Shown piece after piece: positions 37,507 to 49,820 of a stretch of DNA of 64,000 nucleotides. Below the pieces are notes generated by a model. It saw only the letters and a program-made list of their open reading frames with translations. It made no database searches and was not told the origin of the DNA. This stretch comes from Oncomelania hupensis (taxonomy: Eukaryota; Mollusca; Gastropoda; Littorinimorpha; Pomatiopsidae), in NCBI GenBank assembly GCA_036898135.1, contig CM072512.1, forward strand, positions 24,377,924 to 24,441,923. The letters run 5' to 3'. The stretch's first letter is position 1, and every line of letters starts with the position of its first letter. Made by a program: the position numbers and the translations under genes.

Positions 37507-38295
37507 TCCGTGTGCTTTCTTTCATGTTTTGCTCTGATCATGAGAGTTGTCTTAGGCCTATTGTTAAAGACATTATTAAGGCGTGTCAAACTCTGAAAAG
37601 AATTTAGTCCACTTTTAACGTAACGCTGTATTAGAGCTAGGCTAGCGGCAAATGGGGCATGTGTATGTTTGTGTGTGTATGTATGTATGTTTGTGTGTGT
37701 GTGTGTGTATGTGTGTGTGTTCTTGCTCAACTGTCACGGAGTAATGTAAACTATAATTTAAGAAAACGACACATAGAGTGATTTTAATGGTAAAGACGTA
37801 GCCGCTTCTATGAAATCCCTTCGCGCGCCTGTTTGTCATTTTAAACAAGAGCGCAATATTCACTGAAAACAGCTGCATACGAAGACTCGTTTTTTTCCTT
37901 TTCTTTTTTTTTTAGTTAAGTGTGTTTGCTTGTTATGCCGGAATTGATTTAAGTGGACATTTTCTACAACCCCACTTCCACTTCACTACATCCTACTGAC
38001 GTGGGTGGGGTGAGGTCTGAGGGACAGGATGTGTTTGCGCGCGCGTGTGTGTGTGTGTGTGTGTGTGCTAGCGTTTGAGTGAGTGCGTGTGTAAGTGCGC
38101 GCGCGCCAAAGGGATATATATAGAGAGGATTGTGAATCTACTGTTGTATGATTTGTGAGGATAATCATTTGTGTTTGTTTTTGTTAGTTGTTGTTTTTAC
38201 ATCGTTATATATATTATTGTTATAGATTTTACTTTTACTGCTTTTGGGTAGCGCGACCCATGCCGCAGTGTGATTTCGACTTGGAAAGCTGAGAC
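37507..38295. other. Non-coding DNA with GT tracts
   Basis: GT-rich tracts at 37660-37720 and 38038-38108. No gene is seen. Confidence 0.4.
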
Positions 38296-39659
38296 CAGAC
38301 CTGCTTACCCGTCCGTATTTCGCCGTATTGTCCCGATATTTTGACCTCGAGTACGCTGTTACGATCTCTTTTTTAAAAATACGAAAATCGACCAAAAATT
38401 TTTATTTTTTTATTTTTTTATTTTTTTACAAATTTCGGTAAAAAGTACACTTAACCGGAAGCGGAAGCTAAACAAATTGCGCCAGAAAACTATAACTCAT
38501 TCAGTCATTGGATAGCATTGTGTTTTTCAAGTGTCTGCAAATATTTAATTGTCATGGAGAAAATAATTCATGAAACAACAGATGATGAATCAGATGTTGA
38601 GGTGGCGAGTTCATCCAAGCGTGTTTGTGTGAAACGAAAACAGACATTTCTGGTTTCTTATTTAAAAAAATTGGCCTTGTTTGGTAGCTGATGAAGACCT
38701 GCTGGTTGGTGATCAGGCAAGGAAAATGCTTGACAGTCCCAAAGACTACAACCTAAAATCTGAACGTATTGCAAAGTTCTATGCTTCAGTGCGTGCATAC
38801 TTTGAGGAAACTTGCAGCTATCTTCTCCTGAAATTGCCCCTCACTGACCCTTTGCTCCAGCACTGCAGAATCATATGTCCTTCAGTTCAGTTGACTGCAT
38901 CTTCCCAAGATTTACGCTTTTTTGTGAAGCGATTCCATGCACTCTTTCCACCAAATACAACATCTGAACAAATCAGGAGCAATTCTCCGAGTATCAGTCA
39001 ACTGATGTCAAGGGATTGGTGGGCCCAGCTATGCAGGTGGACGAATTTTGGGTGCAAGTCAGCAAAAACACCCTTAGCTTTTGCAACTGTGCCAGTTCAT
39101 GCTGGGACTCTGCACCATCCCACACAACAGTGCTGCTTGTGAGAGGGTGTTTAGTTGCGTACGTAAAACGTCCACTGACAGTAAGTCCAGTATGGGCAAA
39201 GATGCTGTTGACCCACTGATGGTAGATATGTTCAGACCTGAAAGCTCTTTTACAAAAATAGATCTGCAGCAACTGAAAAGTGCATACATGCATGTTTTTT
39301 TTTTTAAATACAAGTAGATCATTATCACATATTATGTTGATGTGGTGGCCTAACACTTTTGCATTGTTTTTCAATTAAGCACCCTAATTTTTAAACAATA
39401 AATTTATTGAACAGTGTACCGTTTCTTAATTTATTTTACGTGTGTATATGAAAATTTAGATAAGAGCAAATTAAGATGAATAATGACAATAAGTTTACAC
39501 AGTTCTATATTTTTATTTATTTATTATCATTATTTTGGTTCACGTAAAATAACGACAGTTCATATAAATACCGAAAGTCAAAATCTGGTCATGATTTCCA
39601 AAATCTGGTTTTGAAGTGCCTGGAGTACTGACAAAAAAATTTTGAGGTAAGCAGGTCTG
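38296..39659 (+). mobile_element. hAT-type DNA transposon remnant with inverted ends and target duplication
   Basis: CAGACCTGCTTACC (38296-38309) is repeated inverted at 39646-39659, and TGAGAC flanks both ends exactly (38290-38295 and 39660-39665). At 1,364 bases it carries only the start and the C-terminal part of a transposase, so it is a non-autonomous deletion derivative. Confidence 0.9.
38554..39317 (+). pseudogene. Degenerate hAT transposase
   Basis: A short acidic N-terminus starts at 38554 (MEKIIHETTDDESDVEVASS) and soon stops. From 38681 a C-terminal region follows (FYASVRAYFEETCSYLLLKL, LRFFVKRFHALFPPNT), then two frame changes to the dimerisation motif IPHNSAACERVFSCVRKTST near 39110. 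The zinc finger and catalytic core are absent. All three forward frames are needed to read it. Confidence 0.85.
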
Positions 39660-40805
39660 TGAGACCCATTGTGCATGCATCGCGCCTTTCAGACAAGGAA
39701 ACATGTTATCTAAAGCATCGTGGTACATGTACTTACATATGGAGCTCCAGCGCAGCAGGATTACATCGTGTTCTAAACGAGAGCAGTTGTTCTCTCGCTT
39801 TGCGTGCTTAATAATTGGTGTTGATATTGCAGTTTTAGATAATGTCAAACGTAACGACGTATGCGTAACTGACAACTCGAAACACCAACACACACCCCAC
39901 TCCACCCCACCCCACAAACACCTACACACACACACTCACACAGGCACTGACGCACGCACGCACACGCACAACACACACCACAAAAACAACACAGTGGCAC
40001 CACACAGAGTAATTTCAGAGATTTGGACAAGCCAAATGACCCTATTTATGGATTGAGATGTTTATATTGTATCATGCACTAGTTGTGCTCCGTAATGCGC
40101 ACTCAGACACTATAGAGAAGTAGGGCGTACTAAAAACAATTTCTTCACGAAGACTGGCTGCATATTATCTGTTATACTCAACGTGCACACTCTAGACAGT
40201 ATCAGAAACCTGTCGCAGCAAGAAAATGTATGAGTTCATTGCTGCCAAAATTAAATGGTTCGTGGATGTTAATGGCGGGGGATGGAAGGGGTTACGAGAG
40301 AAGGGGGTTAGCGAGAGCGTGTTCAGATGGCGAGTGGTGGTCTCTTTGTGTGTGCGTGTGTGTCACTGTCTATAATATTTGCCCATTCTGCGTCCGAAGG
40401 CACATGCACATACAACTATTGCACAGCTATTTGGCCTAAATGTGAGCGAGTGAAGACAAATGAAAGTAGGTAGACAAGCTGACAGTGCCCTTGAAGATGA
40501 ATAACAGCACTGAGCATGATCTCATCGTGGCTTGCATGCAGCGCAGCCTTACCACAACTCCATTGGCCCACCACACCGATCTCTGCCTTCCCTACCTCTA
40601 ACCAACGACTTCTACATCACCTTATAGACTAAAATGTATTCTTTGGTCCATGATCACCCCAACAAGCACTACACCCCACTCCTTCGCTTCTTATTAACGC
40701 TGATCTGCATGGGCTTATAGGATATTGTGCGTGCACCCACCACCCTTTCCCTTCCCTAACCCACCACCTATATTCTCTTCTTAACTTCTGTTGTGATTTG
40801 CATTC

Positions 40806-40806
<1 letters not shown>
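39660..40806. other. Non-coding DNA
   Basis: CA-rich tract at 39920-39995 and a TG patch near 40345-40370. No gene is seen. Confidence 0.4.

Positions 40807-40852
<46 letters not shown>
40807..40852. repeat. GA microsatellite
   Basis: Uninterrupted GA repeat. Confidence 0.97.
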
Positions 40853-40855
<3 letters not shown>

Positions 40856-41918
40856 TTTTTGCCACGGATGTATAGTACCAGAGACTCACTTCGCGTTCAA
40901 AAACCACCTTCTTAATCTCTAGTTTTCGCTTTTTAGCGCTTCCGATACGCTACATTATCGTAGTCTGTTTAGCCCTAACACAACTGAATGCATGCATATA
41001 CGCCTGTACTTCTTGGTTATACTTGAAACCGAAGGGCAGAGGCCAAACCACTAGTCAAAGAGGGGTTTCGTGAGTAATTTTGTAAAACCTCAATTGCGTA
41101 GGATGAAAGTTGTGCATGGGTCTAATAATGCACTTGAGTCTGAGATTTTGCACTTGAAATTGTTCTACAGCTTAACGAATTTCAAGCCATAATTTATAAA
41201 ATTTATAGCCTTGCAAAAGAAAGCCTCCTGTTCCCCTCGAAGTGAACAAATGGCGTAATGGATTCCTGCCCGGAGATTTATTGATATTCTCTTTTAAATT
41301 CACAGCATGGAGCTAGAGAAAGGGTGGAAAGAGGTAGTAAGAGAGACAGAGAGAGACAGACGGACAGACAAAAAGAGAGGGACAGAGACAGAGAGAGGTG
41401 GTGATGGGAGACGGTGGTAATCAGCTTGCACAGCACGAAATTCTATCCCTTTTCTCTCTTCCTTTGTAGAAGACTAAACGTACAGAAACTCCCGGAGTCG
41501 TGCTTGTGTGCATTCAGAGTTTCTTTGTAGCTTCACTTTCGGACGGAGTGAGTGGCAGTGAGAGTATTCCTATAACTTTTGATTTTATTTTTGAAGGATT
41601 ACAACTGTTGCGTGGGTGCGTGCGTGCGTGTGTGTGTGTGTGTGTTGGTGTGTGTGTGTTAGCTAATGTGATGTAAGGGTTCAAGGTACGGAACTGAAGC
41701 GTTTTACGGCCCCCGTCAGAGTTCCCACAATACAATATTTTCTCAACACTTTGGTCGAGTCTGCGGCGAATATCTTTAATAAATAAGTTTTTAAAATGTA
41801 GGCATAAAAAATAAATGTAAACCTCAAGTCAGAGCTGTGAGAGAGCTACGCGAGTGTCGGCAGTGAGTCCGTTGTAATGGTTGATCGCACGCAATGACGG
41901 CGCCGTAACCTGTAGCTT
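40853..41918. other. Non-coding DNA
   Basis: GA/GACA-rich patch at 41340-41400, GT tract at 41610-41660, and a 13-of-14-base version of the palindrome at 41896-41908. No gene is seen. Confidence 0.4.
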
Positions 41919-42007
41919 TTTCTTCTTCTTCTTCTTCTTCTTCTTCTTCTTCTTCTTCTTCTTCTTCTTCTTCTTCTTCTTCTTCTTCTTCTTCTTCTTC
42001 TTCTTCT
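41919..42007. repeat. CTT microsatellite
   Basis: About 29 TTC units. The poly-Arg frame is an artefact. Confidence 0.97.
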
Positions 42008-43940
42008 GTTCAAAATGAAGTGCTTGAGACGCGACTTAACACAACAATATTGCTTATTCACATACATGTAGCTGTGAGTTTTGTGAGCAAACCTATGCTG
42101 CACGCGGGTGTGAAAGTTTTCGTACGCTGTATAAATTGTCTTTCATTCATCCATGCAACGGATGCTAAAGGCAAGCAAGCAAACAGACGTGCATTGGAAT
42201 GCAAGGTAGCGTATGGGGGGGGGGGGGGGGGGGGGAAACAGACTGGAATCTAAAAAGCTGGGTGGAAAATGTGTTTCAAGGATCTTGGATTTCCCTGCCA
42301 AATGTTTACCCCTTCTTGGCCCATTGACTGAGTTTTAGTTTTTTTTTTAATCTGAAGGCCTGGTGTTAGAGGCTTTCCTTACGCAAATTTTGCCTTCAGC
42401 AACCTTTTAGACTTAAGTTTTTTTAATGTTTAATTCCATTTAGAGAGAGAGAGCGAGAGAGAGAAAAGCGTGTCTCGGGAAAGTGCGACGAGGGGAGGTG
42501 TCTATGGAGGTTGTGGGTAATGTAGATGCTGTTAGGTGTGGGTGTACAGGTAAAAGAAATTAGGGCACAAGAAGGATTGCCTATGAGAGAGTGAGAGAGA
42601 GACAGGTAAACAGAGACAGAAAGACAGAGATGGGATTTATTAAGTTTAACCATTTAACACAATTTTTTTTACTGGAAAAATAAGAAGGAGAGGAGAGATT
42701 GTAGAGATGAGAAGGTGACGGTTTAGTGGTATTGTAGGGGATGAATGTAAGGTAATGATTATGGGGGTTTTCTATTTGGAGTCAGGAATGAGAGAATATT
42801 TAGTACTGTTCAATCATAATAAATGGCCTGTAGTGGCGTGTATGAGATTGCGGTACTCTGTACCGTGCCATTGAGGGCTGGAGTAGGGAGATATTTTGTA
42901 CCATACTGATCTTCCACAGAAATGCAAAATGTATAGCAGCTGTCGGGTCTTTTTGTTGTAGTTGTTTTTGAAAAAAAACAGCTGTTGTTCCTGCTACTGC
43001 CACTGCTACCGCTGTTTTTGTCTATCCTTTCTACCACCACCACCTTCACCAAGACACATTCGCTCTCTCTCTCTTTCTCTCTCTCTTCCTCCACACCCTC
43101 CCCCCACCCCCATCGTCTCTCCCAACTAATGCCCCTGTCGATCAGAGAAGAACAGCTGTATTCCAGTATTTTCTTTGTGTGCAGTACTTATAATAACGGA
43201 TGGAACCTCAGGGTGCTATTCTGTACATGCATGAAAATCGGATACATTCAAGCATCATGAATTCGGGACTTGGGTTTTGACTCGCTTGCATGTAGCAACA
43301 ATTGGGTTGTTGTTTTCTTTGTATGTGCGATTTTTGAATATATCCGATTTTCTTCAACAAATTCGTTTGACTATAAGCGGTATTTAGATAATAACGAATG
43401 GACTTGATAATATCGCTTCACTGTATTTGTGTAATGTTTATTTAGATTATACTGAATAATAGTTCTGCTTAGACAGCGATGATGAACCCATAAATACTAT
43501 GTAAAGGCGCCCATTTTTGCTTTTTACATTACACGTCAAGGTATTTGAATGTATGCACTGAAGATTTATCTGGCCTGGTATTGATTTTTCCCCCCTTCTG
43601 TTCTCCGTTCATTGTTCAATAAAAGGTTTAAAATTCTTCCGCTGCGACGCTAGTGGGAGTGAGATGAGGCTAGCTGTTCCATTCTACAGCGGACAATGGA
43701 AATGGATTGTTTAGATTTGCATTGTTTTGCTTTCTTTTTTTTTTAATGTTTCACCAATGACTTGTCTTGTTTTCAGTTGCTGTACATAGTATACTTGCGT
43801 TATTGTTATAGAGTTTAGACATTGTGGTATACTAATTGTTGTGGTTACAAGCCTCAAGGGCAAGATGTAACCATACCCCCCCACCCCCCACCCCTCCTCA
43901 AAACAGTGCTTAACCTTACCCTGGTTAAATACATGACTGT
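42008..43940. other. Non-coding DNA with a G homopolymer
   Basis: A run of 21 G lies at 42215-42235, a GA patch at 42444-42462 and a CT-rich patch at 43050-43120. No gene is seen. Confidence 0.4.
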
Positions 43941-44009
43941 GTGATCTTATCTTTATCTTATCGTATCGTGTCTTGGATTATCTTATCTTATCGTGTCTTA
44001 TCTAAACTG

Positions 44010-44095
44010 TGCAGTTATTGCCTCAGTAGTATAGAAAATGCTAGCCACAGGCGTGCAAGAGATCGCGGGTTCTATTCTCGATGGAAGGGCAGGAC
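44010..44095 (+). repeat. tRNA-like SINE head relic
   Basis: TTGCCTCAGTAGTATAG resembles an A box and GCGGGTTCTATTCTC a B box at about tRNA spacing. It lies just left of a LINE insertion. Degenerate. Confidence 0.45.
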
Positions 44096-44137
44096 GTGTT
44101 TTTTTACAAGAGTCTGCTCTCTGCAATGACGCTTTAT

Positions 44138-44386
44138 TCGGTAGTTCCTATCCTCCTATCCTATCCTGTCCCATAACCCGAAGGTCGTAGGGGCACCACA
44201 GATGATCGTTTAACCAGCATACTCCATCTTTCTCTGTCCTCAGCAGCCCTCATGGCTTCGCTCAGTGTCAAACCAGTCCATTCTCGAATGTTGTCCTCCC
44301 ACCTCTTTTTCGGTCTCCCCCTTCTTCTACCTCCTTGCACTGTGCCTTGCAGAATGGTCTTTGCAAGGCCTGATGATCGGTAGTTC
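44138..44386 (-). mobile_element. RTE-like LINE 3' fragment with 10-base target duplication
   Basis: 44148-44376 matches the 3' end of the LINE at 33131 (C-terminal codons, stop, TATCC tail). TCGGTAGTTC flanks it exactly at 44138-44147 and 44377-44386. The insertion is 5'-truncated at the GCCTGATGATC segment. Confidence 0.93.
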
Positions 44387-44589
44387 ACTTCCCCAGTTTC
44401 ACCTCAACGGCACTTTAAAAAACCTGTCCGTGCAGGTGACAGGTTAACATATAAACACGCACTCGAGTGGCACTTATTTAAGCTGTATGCTTTCAGTGTG
44501 CCCTTAATGTTTTGCGCTTAATCTCGTATTGTTGAATACAATTTATGTTTACACCAAATAAACACGCATGCATGAATGTGTCAATCTTT

Positions 44590-44690
44590 CTGTCGGAGTA
44601 GCTCAGTTGTCTTAGGCGCTTGAGATCGACAGCGCCCTGGATGCTGTAAGTTTGTGTCTTGGCTTTAGCGTGATCCTGATTTCGCCTTGA
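44590..44690 (+). repeat. Type II tRNA-like SINE head relic
   Basis: GGAGTAGCTCAGTTGTCTTA is a good A box, followed by a long variable-arm-like insert and a decayed B box (AAGTTTGTGTCTTGG). The body is not defined. Confidence 0.5.
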
Positions 44691-45699
44691 ATAGTTATTT
44701 GAAGGTGGAAGTGCCTATATGTCCACAGTTGCTTTATCTAATTGTCTGATTTGTCTGGAGTTGTAATTACCTTATCGTGACTTGTGTTGACATGTCCTTG
44801 TAATTCTTTCAAACAGGCGTCGCATCCACGCTAGAATCTGAGCTTCTCCAGTCCAATTGAAGATGATAATCAACGTGACTCATTTATTATTTATATCCGG
44901 CAGTAATCAAGTTGTGCCTTCGGCTAATGTTGTAACTAGAAAAGAAAGATAAGGGATGAGATGGGGGAGGAGGGACGGAGAGAGAGGCCGGTCTACTTCC
45001 ACTACGACGAGGAGCAGAAAGAGGAGGAGGAGGAAAATGAGGAGAGTGATGTCGAGGAGAAGAATATTAAAGAGCAGGGGGATGTGGGTTAAGGAGAGGA
45101 GGAAGTGTTGTACGGCGCAAGTCTCAACTATAGTGACTGACTGTAACAAGAGGCCCAGTTTACCCAGCACATTTTGAGCTTTTGCCTTGTTTAGTCAGTG
45201 TAAACGTAGAAGGTTACTGTTAGTATGAAGCAGACGACAGAAGTGGCTCTATGGTACACATTTCTTATGCTGACGATAGCCCAGTAGGCAATGACATAAT
45301 CGCAGCTTACGTTAGAGCTCAACGATTTTACAGGTAATCAGAACACAACTAGCTTAGGTAGAACCAGTTCTGCCTGGTTAGACAGAAACCAGGTAGAGGG
45401 TCATTCTGCATTCAAACGCCGAGCAGTACACAGTTACACTCTAGAAAAGCTCTCCACTGACAGACTAGGGAAGCAGGGCTTGTTGAAAATCTTCGATTCA
45501 ACTAAGTTAGCCACGGCCTGACATCGTCAAAAAGACGAGCAGGCATTGTATCGTGAGCCCAACTAGGCAAAAGACAAGAACAAGTCGTCGCTGAACGTTG
45601 GTCTGCAGAGGGATCTCACGCACTGAGCCACGAGAGCCCACCAGTCTAGCCACAAGGAGCAGAATCCACCACAACACAGCTTATCAAGGAAGCAACCAC
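44691..45699. other. Non-coding DNA
   Basis: A GAG/GGA-rich patch lies at 44950-45110. It may hold the outer part of the dispersed repeat that follows. No gene is seen. Confidence 0.35.
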
Positions 45700-46180
45700 A
45701 ACACAGCTCATCGAAGTATCAGAAAAGTGCAGATTGAAACCGTGCACTAAAACTGGTATCACAGGACCACAGTAGTCCACTCTTCCAGAACTCTGACCAT
45801 TAGGGCAGAAAGTATCCAGTGCCCGATGATGATAAAGTAGCTGCCTAGAACTATCAAGAGCGAACCATTCGCATTGACATTGGAACTTTTTAAGTTAGTA
45901 TCGTACCTCGCAGATCGTGTATAGAGTAGAGGAAATAAATGTGTGATGTTTACTGTTATCAAGTGGCTGGACTACCTATGTTTCATAGCCGTGTGAGAGC
46001 TAGTGTGACAGTGATCTTTTAACATTTTTCTATCTATCTCTGTACCCCAGCCTAAACACAGACTGATCTAAACAAATAAATGTATTAAATTAAGTCACAG
46101 GGAGATTACTAGCGAACCCCATAGACTAAAGACGAGTGGGTAATAGCATTCCATTGTGCAGAGCCCAGCAACAATAGACC
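45700..46180 (-). repeat. Dispersed repeat, arm 2 of an inverted pair
   Basis: The reverse complement aligns with 14395-14870 (shared GGGCTCTGCACAATGGAAT, CACTTGATAACAGT and GGACTACTGTGGTCC). Both arms are interrupted by small indels. Confidence 0.65.
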
Positions 46181-47126
46181 CACCGTCACACTGACATCAT
46201 GCTTATTGCGCTCCTAAAAGCAAGAACAGATATTTAGTTTGATATTGCACTACCGGTACAAACAAGCAAGTTGCCGTTCAAAGTCAGTGAAAAAGGCAAT
46301 AGCACTGAAACCCATCCCCAATTCATTTCACGAAACATTTTGCGGTGTTGAAAGCTGTTATCTTTAAATGGCCCCAAGATCATATTCAGCGTCACGGACC
46401 ATTTTCAAATTCACAGTGAGTGTTGACCCACTGGAAAAAAGATTAAGCCCCAAAATAACCTCTTTCAAACTTACGGTTTTGATATAATATAAATCAATAA
46501 ATTCGTTTGTTCATGTACTTAATATATAAATCGATACATTCGTTTGTTTCTTTACCTATAAACACTTATTGATAATTATGTTCACGTATCTGTTCAATCA
46601 TAAAGAATTCAACTCTTTTTTTCTCATTTGCTTTCAACGCACAGCTGCCATTAAACGACAGTGAAAACTGGTTGTATGTAGCTTTGAAGGTTTGCAAAAA
46701 CATATTTGTTCAGTCATCAATAATTGCACTTTATGGCTTGTGCTTGCGAGGTTATATGTAGAGTATAAAAAAAGAGTGAACCAATCGACAACTGCTTAGC
46801 TTTTGCAGATCTGTCATTTTGTTGGGAAATTATGTTTTAGCCTTTACGATACAATGTTTTATCCTTTACGATACAAGTTGCTGAGTCGCGTGGTGTCATT
46901 ATCGCCTGTTTGCTTCTAAAGCTGATGAATGAGTTTTAATTAAGCTACTGCGTGATAATGATAATGATGAGGAAGAGGACGATAATAATGGTGATTATGG
47001 TGGTAGTGATGATGATGAGGAGGAGGAGGATGAGTTGGAGGAATGCAATTCCATTCATTGATTCAATCAAGAAATCAGTTTGAATTTAGATGCAAATACT
47101 AACATAGGGTGTCTATTTTATCAAAA
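46181..47126. other. Non-coding DNA
   Basis: A GATGAT/GAGGAG patch at 46955-47040. No gene is seen. Confidence 0.4.
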
Positions 47127-47411
47127 GGTGTCGGATAGTGCAGTGGTTGGAGCACTCGCTACTGTGTCGCAAGTTAAGCACCGTCCAGTGCGGTTAGCAC
47201 TTGGATGGGTGACCGCAAAACGTGAAGCAACAAATAACAACGCCCCCAGTTACTCAACTGTGACTGAGTACCTACTCTCTTAAGGGTGGGGGAGAAAAGC
47301 AGCGAGGGAGAGAGATGGGCATCACCCTCATTACGCTGGCCCAAGATAAGTGTGATCTCCAACATCACGCTCACCTACAAGGCTATGGGACTACCTTTAC
47401 CTCTTTTTTTT
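47127..47411 (+). repeat. Chimeric tRNA/5S rRNA-like SINE, copy 2
   Basis: The head GTCGGATAGTGCAGTGGTTG carries a tRNA A-box-like segment. 47170-47216 matches the 3' half of 5S rRNA, including the internal promoter region (AAGTTAAGCACCGTCC and CTTGGATGGGTGACCGC). A body of about 180 bases, shared with 5123-5411, follows and ends in a T-rich tract. The 5' half of 5S is absent, so this is not a 5S gene. Confidence 0.82.
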
Positions 47412-47925
47412 ACTAATATTTTTGCTCTCATCAACATACATTATTTATAATACTATTTATTCTAAAAGCCAAACAGCACATTTTTTGTGTTTGATAATGG
47501 AAAATAATAATTATCCCACTCTCCCTTCTTGCGCATCGTACTATTTTACTCTCCTCTGTTCTGTACTGTTTTGTCTATTGTTCCCGTTGCACTCTACTTT
47601 CATTCAGTGTGGAAGTCTAGACAAGTGCTAAACGAGAGCAGCGGGCCAGTGACGCCGGTCACTTACCGGTGACAGAGCGGTCAGTACATACCGTGATAAG
47701 GTTGTTATCATAGGTCTTTCTTTCTTTCTTTTTTAATCTGGGAAGGCAACCAGGGTAGATTGAGGAATTCGCTGCCTGAAAATTTTTCGATTTAGTAGGA
47801 AGATGGTACTGTGTGTCCCTATAAACATGATGAAGAATGGAGGTTTGACTGAAGAATCTAGAGTCACAAAAATCTCGTGTCACGTTATTTAGAAAGATGT
47901 TGTGCCTTTTTGAAGACAGAGAAGA
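47412..47925. other. Non-coding DNA
   Basis: No gene is seen. Confidence 0.4.
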
Positions 47926-48012
47926 CGATTAGAATGGAAGGCATCTAGTCTATCTGTATTATTGAACATTATAATCCTACCATCTAAGACTGTTTGTATT
48001 ATTGAACATTAT
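47926..48012. repeat. 41-base minisatellite, left part
   Basis: About two units of CTACCATCTAAGNCTRTTTG plus TATTATTGAACATTATAATC. The array continues beyond the LINE insertion at 48566. Confidence 0.85.
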
Positions 48013-48493
48013 TATCCGCACCTAAGCAGTGGAATTCCCTTCCCTCCCATATCCGCAATATACAATCAACACAAGCATTCAAAAAGGCCCTCAAAACCCA
48101 CCTCTTCAAACTGCATTATTCAGATTGATTTGTATCCCGCTGCCATTCTCTCATCTTTTGTCTATGTCTGATCCGTAGGTGTATACACGGCTGTAAATAT
48201 TTATACTGTTTTTCTTCCTGGGCCTAACCGGGCATGTAAATAGCTGTGAATAGGTTTTTGCTATTCTATTTCTGTCTTTTTTGTCATTTGTGCACATAGT
48301 TGTAAATAGTCTATTTCGGTCTTTTTTGTGTAATTTATGTACATAGTTGTAAATAGTCTGTACCTTTACTGTTCCGTCTTTGGTGTATTGTAGCAAAAGT
48401 GATGTTTTATCGAGTGCATGTATTTATATGTAATGACTATGTAAAGCGTGGTGAGTACGGTCATAGGCTGGAGTACCCGCTATATAAAAATCC

Positions 48494-48565
<72 letters not shown>
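48013..48565 (+). mobile_element. CR1/L2-like LINE 3' end inserted in a minisatellite
   Basis: 48025-48129 encodes QWNSLPSHIRN, then AFKKALKTHLFKLHYSD and a TGA, the typical C-terminus of CR1/L2-type LINE polyproteins. A 3' UTR of about 360 bases ends GCTATATAAAAATCCG followed by an ATT tract (48494-48565). The copy is 5'-truncated. Confidence 0.85.
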
Positions 48566-48860
48566 GGTCTACCATTGAAATCTATTTGTATTGCTGAACA
48601 TTATAATCTTACCATCTAAGTCTATTTATATTACTGAACATTATAATCTTACCATCTAAGTCTATTTGTATTACTGAACATTATAATCTGACCATCGAAG
48701 TCTATTTGTATTACTGAACATTATAATTCTGCCATCTAAGTCTATTTGTATTACTGAACATTATAATTCTTCCATTTAAGTCTGTATTATTGAACATGAT
48801 ATAATCCTACCATCTAAATCTATTTGCAATATTAGACATTACAAGTCCTAGTCTCTAACA
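48566..48860. repeat. 41-base minisatellite, right part
   Basis: About seven units of the array (CCATCTAAGTCTATTTGTAT, then TACTGAACATTATAATC), increasingly diverged to the right. Confidence 0.92.
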
Positions 48861-49820
48861 TTTCGGCGTCTGCTGTGTTTTATTAGGTAGCCTTGGTCGC
48901 GAGTGCTCTATTGAAATACTCTTAAAACTCTTCTCATTTTAAGCACCGTGGAAAGAAGATGTGTGTCCATCTGAGGAGGCGAGAGGAAGTCATTTACTGG
49001 GTCTATGACTATGAGGGTGTCTGGGTCATGAGGGCCGGGTCAGTGAAGAGGAGAGATAATCTACTGAATCTATCTAATAACATTGGCACTACCACAGCTT
49101 TCCTCCATAACCGATACCGAAGGCTGATGACGAAGATGATGATGAGGAGGAGGAGAAGGAGGAGGAAAAGGAGGAGTGGAAGGAGAAGAGAGGACGGAAC
49201 AGAAGGATGTTGAGGGGGATGAAGACGGCGACGGCAATGATGATGATTGATGATAATGATGATGATGATGGCAACGACGACGATAATAATAATACTTATG
49301 AAGCCAGTAGTGATGATAATATTAATTGCGGTGAAGATGTTAGGTAACCTAAATGTCGTACAAAACGTTCAACGGGACAAACGAAAAAAGGAGCATAACC
49401 TTAAAAAAACGAATAAAGACGGCAATAAAATTGAACCCATAGCTACAAAATACTACCATAAAAGCACATCCAGTTGTATATCAAACCGTGTTTAGCTCAG
49501 AAGAGCGCGACAGCAACCTTCGGAGTCGGTATCGTCTCGTCATTCTTTTAGCCTGTCCGTTTCGTTTTCTTCCTGTTAAGACTGCTAAACTATTTTTGGC
49601 TGTTTGTTGAGCCGCCTAGGGACACAAAAGGCTCAGCCAGTGGGGCCGAAACTACTATAATTTGCACTCCATTTTTCTTTTCTAGCCTCTCTTATTGTGC
49701 GCTAATGGTTGGACGCCATTGATTTCGTTTGGTTCGAGATGTTCGCAAAGCGACTGTTATGTTTGCGATAGCTGTTGTTCATAGGTTGTGTTTGTATTGT
49801 GGAAGATGGCCTCTGTTCGT
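48861..49820. other. Non-coding DNA with GAT/GAG repeats
   Basis: GATGAT/GAGGAG-rich at 49125-49310. A short AGCTCAGAAGAGCGC near 49494 resembles part of a tRNA D-arm but has no B box. No gene is seen. Confidence 0.4.

Noticed and set aside
47170..47216. 5S rRNA gene
   Set aside because: Only the 3' half of 5S is present, in two copies, fused to a shared non-5S body; it is a SINE, not a gene.
49494..49530. tRNA-like head (AGCTCAGAAGAGCGC)
   Set aside because: No B box at the expected distance.
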